Shown: positions 59,141 to 64,000 of the stretch, piece by piece | Layout of the letters: every line of letters begins with the position of its first letter | Numbering within the stretch: position 1 is the first letter of the stretch | DNA from: Protea cynaroides | Lineage: Eukaryota > Streptophyta > Magnoliopsida > Proteales > Proteaceae | Length of the DNA: 64,000 nt | Direction: 5' to 3' | NCBI GenBank assembly: GCA_028583415.1 | Contig: CM053265.1 | Span: 36,682,873 to 36,746,872, forward strand | Program-made: the position numbers and the translations under genes | Notes under the pieces: model-generated | The model's database searches: none | What the model was told of the DNA's origin: nothing | Seen by the model: the letters and a program-made list of their open reading frames with translations, nothing else

Positions 59141-60433
59141 ATGTCTGGACGTAGGGTTACCCGACAGACCCGAAATACAGTCCCACTACCACCACCAATG
59201 GAGGAGACTAGTCAAGAGAATAACCATGCACAGGGTAATCCAGAACCGGCAAACCCTATAAATTTGCCACCTCCACCACCGGAGCTAGCAACTGTGGTTA
59301 TGAGCCTAGCTCAGCAGCTACAACAGATGCAACACGCACAAGCTCAAATGCAGGTTGCCATGGGGATTATGTATCAAGCCAATCAAGCTGCACCCATACA
59401 CACTGGGCAAGCCAGAGCAGCACCAGTGGGTAACCACCCAGCTCCTCAGACACCTCAACAACCGGCTGCACCAATTCCAGTGGAGGTCCCAGAAGCAGCA
59501 CAAGGGATGTACAACTATCCACCCCCTACGTTTGGGGCATACCAAAATCAACTGGATCACTCCCGGCTAGTGGAGAGATTTTTTAAAATGAAACCGAGAG
59601 AATTCAATGGCAAGTCGTCTGATCCACTGTGGCCAGCACACTGGATAGACGAGATGGAAAGGAACTTCCTTATGATGACTATCACCGGGGAAGAGAAAGT
59701 ACTATGCGCCACCTTCATGCTCAAAGGCGACGCACACCATTGGTGGAAATCTACAAAGACGTACTTATTGACCAAGCATGCCCTACTGACATGGGCTATA
59801 TATAAAGAAGCGTTCTTCGAGAAGTATTTCCCAAGAAGCTTCAGAGATTCAATGGAGAAAGAGATCTTGAGTCTGTACCAGGAGCAGATGTCCGTAGACT
59901 CGTATCAACAGCGCTATGAAGAGCTGTTTTTCTTTGCACCGGCTAGTATGCAGGAAGAAGATACCAAAACCCATAGGTTTGTCGCGGGACTAAGAGGAAG
60001 CATAAGAGAAAATGTTCTGGGCTTAGAGAAGAAAATCTACAACGAAGCTGTCCAGATTGCTCGAGTGATCCAATCGAGCCAGAAGGAGATTTATATCTCC
60101 CAGAACAGAGGCATCAAGAGACAAGCCGAAAACTCCTACAACGGGGGCAATAATAGGACGTATAAACCTTTTCGTCCTCAGAATTTTGCTACTGCACCAA
60201 AGTCTACTTCCGCAGCTCAACCACAGCCAAAGCCAAATTCTGAAGCCCCGAAGTGCTATAACTGCAACCAACAAGGGCATATGGCAAGAGAATGCCCAAA
60301 ACCCAAGAAGCAGTTACATCAAGGACGGGTATATGCTGTTACATCAGAGGATGCTGCCGCATCGCCCGATGTGGTCACAGGTATGACCGAAACTTTTAAG
60401 ATTATAATTTCATTGATTGAGAATGTAGACTAA
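59141..60433 (+). CDS. Family A Gag, intact
   Basis: 430 codons from ATG 59141 (MSGRRVTRQTRNTV). This start is preferred over the upstream in-frame ATG at 59102 because it matches the start of the minus-strand copy at 52917. Domains: Pro/Gln-rich N-terminus (1-140); retrotransposon gag core (HSRLVERFFKMKPREFNGK, HWIDEMERNFLM; about 140-290); basic linker; one CCHC knuckle (CYNCNQQGHMAREC, 60253-60294); Lys-rich end. It should form the cytoplasmic particle and package RNA. The stop TAA (60431-60433) lies within the 70-nt segment. Confidence 0.9.
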   Translation: MSGRRVTRQTRNTVPLPPPMEETSQENNHAQGNPEPANPINLPPPPPELATVVMSLAQQLQQMQHAQAQMQVAMGIMYQANQAAPIHTGQARAAPVGNHPAPQTPQQPAAPIPVEVPEAAQGMYNYPPPTFGAYQNQLDHSRLVERFFKMKPREFNGKSSDPLWPAHWIDEMERNFLMMTITGEEKVLCATFMLKGDAHHWWKSTKTYLLTKHALLTWAIYKEAFFEKYFPRSFRDSMEKEILSLYQEQMSVDSYQQRYEELFFFAPASMQEEDTKTHRFVAGLRGSIRENVLGLEKKIYNEAVQIARVIQSSQKEIYISQNRGIKRQAENSYNGGNNRTYKPFRPQNFATAPKSTSAAQPQPKPNSEAPKCYNCNQQGHMARECPKPKKQLHQGRVYAVTSEDAAASPDVVTGMTETFKIIISLIENVD

Positions 60434-60450
60434 GTAAAAACGAATAACAC
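60381..60450 (+). other. Candidate 70-nt gag-pol intron with damaged acceptor
   Basis: The donor CACAG/GTATGA is intact and the length is 70. The last bases read ATAACAC instead of ATCACAG, so the acceptor AG is lost in this copy. GACTAAG is retained. Confidence 0.55.
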
Positions 60451-63400
60451 GTATCGTACCTATCAATGGCGTACTAGCCAGAGTACTCTTTGATTCAGGA
60501 GCTACGCATTCATTTATATCTGTGTCGTTTGGAAAGAAGACCAATTTACCCATCAAAAACATTAGACTACAAATTACTTGTACGGTCACCGATGGGATTA
60601 TGAGTGGAATTAGAGAAAGGTTATGGGCCATGTCCAGTTCTCATTGGCGAGAAAACCTTAGATGCAACTTTAATACAACTTGAGATGGCAGACTTTGACG
60701 TCATATTGGGAATGGACTGGTTAGCTCGGCATTCAGCAAACCTATTATGAGCCGAAAAGAAGCTAACGTTCAAAGACAAAGAAGGAGCAGAATTCAGTTT
60801 ATCGGGAACCAAACTTCCCAGGAGACGCAAGCTCATACTCTCAGCATTAAAGGCTAAGAAGTGCCTTGAAAAAGGGAACCGTCGGATATCTAGTATCAGT
60901 GGTTGACCTAACCAAGGACGCCCCACGAATGGAAGATATTGATGTCGTGCGGGATTACCCAGATGTATTTTCGGAGGAACTACCCGGATTACCACCCGAC
61001 CGAGCCACGGAGTTTGTAATAGACCTTCTACCCAGAGCCACACCAGTATCAAAAGCACCTTATAGAATGGCTCCTACTGAACTGAAGAAATTAAAAGTGC
61101 AATTACAAGAACTGCTGGATAAGGGTTATGTTAGACCCAGTATATCTCCATGGGGAGCACCGGTGTTGTTCGTAAAGAAGAAGGATAATAGCGTTCGATT
61201 ATGTATCGACTATCGAGAGTTGAATAAGCTGACAATCAAGAATCGATATCTGCTACCTCGGATCGATGATTTGTTCGATCAGTTATAGGGAGCAAAAGTA
61301 TTTTCAAAGATCGATCTTCGATTAGGCTATCATCAACTGAAGATTAAAGAAGGTGACATTCCAAAGACAGCTTTCAGGACAAGATACAGACATTATGAAT
61401 TCTTAGTGATGTCATTCGGATTAACTAATGCACCGGCAACGTTCATGGAACTTATGAACCAAGTTTTCCATGATATGTTGGACACGTCGGTGATAGTATT
61501 TATTGATGACATATTGGTATACTCCAAAGACAAGGAAACCCATGTCAAGAACCTAAACGCAGCCCTACAACGTTTAAGGAAAGAGATGTTATACGCCAAA
61601 TTTTCAAAGTGTGAGTTTTGGTTAAGTGAAGTCGCCTTTCTAGGCCATGTAGTATCCGCTGAAGGAATCAAAGTGGATCCTAGTAAGATCGAGGCTATCG
61701 TAAAGTGGGAAGCACCAAAGATCATTTCAGAAATTAGATGTTTTCTGGGTCTAGCTGGTTATTATCGGAGATTCGTAGAAGACTATTCTCGGATTGCCGT
61801 ACCTCTCACCAGTTTGACCAAGAAAGGTGAAAAATTTGTATGGACGGATAAGTGTGAAAAGAGTTTTCAAACACTGAAGACCAGATTGATATCTGCTCCG
61901 ATTTTGACTATTCCGATCCCAGGACAGACATTTACCTTATATACCAATGCATCGGGATTGGGATTAGGGTGCGTGCTTATGCAAGGAGAGTAAGTGATTG
62001 CCTACGCCTCGAGACAATTGAAGGTACATGAGAAAAATTACCCCACTCACGATTTGGAGTTAGCAGCAGTAGTACATGCTGTCAAGATATGGAGACATTA
62101 CCTATACGGATAGAAATTCCAAATTAAGTCGGACCATAAAAGTCTTACTTATTTATTTAATCAGAAGGAGTTGAATATGAGACAAAGAAGATGGCTGGAA
62201 CTATTGAAAGACTATGATTGTGATATCCAGTATCATCCGGGAAAAGCGAACGTAGTAACAGATGCATTGAGCAGAAAAGCAATGATAAAATCTCAAGGAG
62301 AAGTTAGCACGACTGCAGCAATGTGCACTACCGGAATTGTATTCAATCACGGCAACGAGCAGTATGTGATAGATACAACGGATGGATCTGCCAACCAAGG
62401 GTTTATTCATCGGTTTTCGAATATGTTCGCGGCATTGAAGATTCTACCGGATATAGTGGATGAAGTGAAGACAGCTATCAAAGCAGATCCTTATCTGAGA
62501 ACAGTACACGAAGATATTGAGAAAGGTAGGACTAACCCTGAGTTCACCTTGGATGATGAGAAGGTACTGAAATACAAAGGAAGAATATGTGTACCCAAAA
62601 CAGAAAGTGTAGACATTAGACACCAACTCATGAAAGAATCCCACACCACCATCTATTCGGTACATCCTGGAAGTACACAGATGTATCATGACCTAAAGAA
62701 ATTATACTGGTGGAGGGGAATGAAAGCAGATGTAGCTATGTTCGTGTCTCAATGCCTAAATTGTCAGAAAGTAAAGGCTGAACGACGAAGACCTACAGGA
62801 CTATTGCAGCCGTTACCAGAACCAGCATGGAAGTGGGACTGCATCACTATGGACTTCGTCACGGGACTACCATTGACTCCTCGAGTAGTAGACGCATTTT
62901 GGGTGATTGTAGACCGTCTGATAAAGACAGCTCGTTTCATACCTATACGACCTCAGTATACACTGGAAAGGTTAGCAAAGATGTATGTGGATAACATTGT
63001 TCGCTTACACGGTGTACCAGAAAGCATTGTGTCGGATAGAGATCCACGATTTACTTCTAAATTTTGGGAAGGATTGCAAAAGGCTATGGGTACAACGTTG
63101 AAGTTCAGTACTGCATTCCACCCACAGACAGATGGACAGTCAGACCACACAATTCAGATTCTAGAAGATATGCTACGAGCATGTGTAATTGATTTCAAGG
63201 GATCATGGGATGAAAGGTTACCATTGATCGAGTTCGCTTATAACAATAGCTATCAGGCTACTATACAAATGTCACCTTATGAAGCCCTGTATGGCAGAAA
63301 GTGTCGAACTCCTTTGTTTTGGAATGAAGTTGGAGAACGTAGAATTTTTGGACCAGAATTTGTTGAAGAGACTTGTCGAGTGATTGACATTATCAAGGAA

Positions 63401-63958
63401 AGAGTAAGAACAGCTCAGAACCGTCAGAAGCAATATGCGGATACTCGACGAAGAGATCTGGAGTTCGCCGTAGGTGTTAAAGTATTTTTGAAGGTATCGC
63501 CTATGCGAGGATTGAAAAGGTTCGGACAAAAAGGGAAACTAAGTCCAAGATATATCGGGCCATTTGAAATTCTGGCTAAGCGTGGAAAAGTAGTTTATCA
63601 GTTAGCACTACCACCATCTATGTCAAGTGTGCATGACGTATTTCACATATCCTTATTGAAGAAGTATGTCAAAGACCCAACACATGTTTTGACAGTGGAT
63701 TTGCCAGAATTGACTGATGATTTGACATTTGAAGTAACACCAACGGAAATCACTAGTCGAAAGGTTCAACGTCTACGAAACAGAGATATCTACTATGTTA
63801 AGGTCACATGGAAAAGTAGAGACATGGAAGAAGTTACATGGGAAGAAGAAAATGCTATGCAAGAAAATGCTATGCGGAAGCAATACCCTCAATTATTTGA
63901 TTCAGAAGGTACGTCTAATTTCGAGGACGAAATTTTTATAAGTTGGGGGGAGTTGTAA
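60451..63958 (+). pseudogene. Family A pol, C-terminal half intact
   Basis: Protease: DSGATHSF near 60488, an extra A near 60555, and TGA at 60601 and 60748. An insertion lies near 60870. RT: open 60866-61288 (LCIDYRELNKLTIKNRY), TAG at 61286, then 61406-61993 with FIDD at 61499-61510 and a TAA at 61991. RNase H: TAG near 62112. 62171-63958 is open for 595 codons: RNase H end (YHPGKANVVTDALSRK), integrase HHCC (SQCLNCQK), D-D-E core, the GPFEIL segment and a chromodomain-like end with YYVKVTWKSRDMEEVTWEEE. A tandem repeat of six codons (ENAMQENAMRK) is private to this copy. Confidence 0.9.
63945..63953 (+). other. Polypurine tract
   Basis: GGGGGGAG then T, directly before the 3' LTR. It encodes the last residues of pol (SWGEL). 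Confidence 0.85.
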
Positions 63959-64000
63959 GACCCGTGTTAAACTAACCCGGTCTTACCACCTTGAACCAGG
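63954..64000 (+). repeat. 3' LTR start, cut by window end
   Basis: TGTAAGACCCGTG and the next 34 bases match the 5' LTR at 54474 with three differences. Confidence 0.95.

Larger units (their letters stand above)
54474..64000 (+). mobile_element. Family A element with intact gag, 3' LTR leaving window
   Basis: It has a 5' LTR (54474-56643), iMet PBS (56647-56659), antisense gene, full gag, the 70-nt segment, pol, a polypurine tract and the first 47 bp of the 3' LTR. The left flank is GTATA (54469-54473); the right TSD is out of view. The first 47 bp of the two LTRs differ at three sites, so it is not a very recent insertion, but its gag and its RNase H-integrase are open. Confidence 0.9.

Overview
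The window is plant nuclear DNA made almost wholly of nested Ty3/gypsy LTR retrotransposons. Evidence for a plant: tRNA-iMet primer binding sites (TGGTATCAGAGC), chromodomain-type integrase ends, a Tat-lineage element with two RNase H domains, 2.2-2.4 kb TG..CA LTRs with 5-bp target-site duplications (TSDs), and two kinds of antisense plant-transposon-type ORF. I see no ordinary host gene, tRNA, rRNA or CRISPR. The species cannot be named from the sequence.

Layout. (1) 1-39710: one old Tat/Retand-like element on the plus strand. It holds protease, RT, RNase H, a second RNase H, integrase, a 162-bp tandem repeat, an antisense ORF and an LTR-like right end. It is split by two insertions. (2) 1380-22026: a plus-strand chromovirus (Tekay/Del-like, called family A here) arranged as LTR-internal-LTR-internal-LTR with a single outer TSD, CCTTC. 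(3) 25117-36718: a minus-strand element with TSD TAAAC. Its ends are family A, but its centre comes from a diverged relative (family B). A solo LTR (30460-32773, TSD CAACT) is nested in it. (4) 39711-40838: AT-rich DNA with nothing recognisable. (5) 40839-43085: a diverged antisense LTR with a CA/TA microsatellite. (6) 43086-47953: a plus-strand family B element, broken off inside its protease. (7) 47954-54473: a minus-strand family A element whose outer LTR is cut to about 148 bp. (8) 54474-64000: a plus-strand family A element inserted in the antisense gene of element 7. It has an intact gag and its 3' LTR runs off the window.

The most interesting biology is in family A. Each copy carries, between the primer binding site and gag, a gene on the opposite strand (about 440 residues, putative plant transposon protein type). 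A 442-446 nt GT-AG intron lies immediately upstream of its ATG, and this intron contains a 93-nt foldback with 35-bp arms. In all four copies gag and pol are separated by a 69-70 nt GT..AG segment that ends or shifts the gag frame. Removing it places the protease in frame, so splicing could decide between Gag and Gag-Pol, as described for Ogre elements. All pol genes are broken by stops and frameshifts, so no element here looks autonomous. The three features could still define a distinct chromovirus group with intact members elsewhere in the genome.
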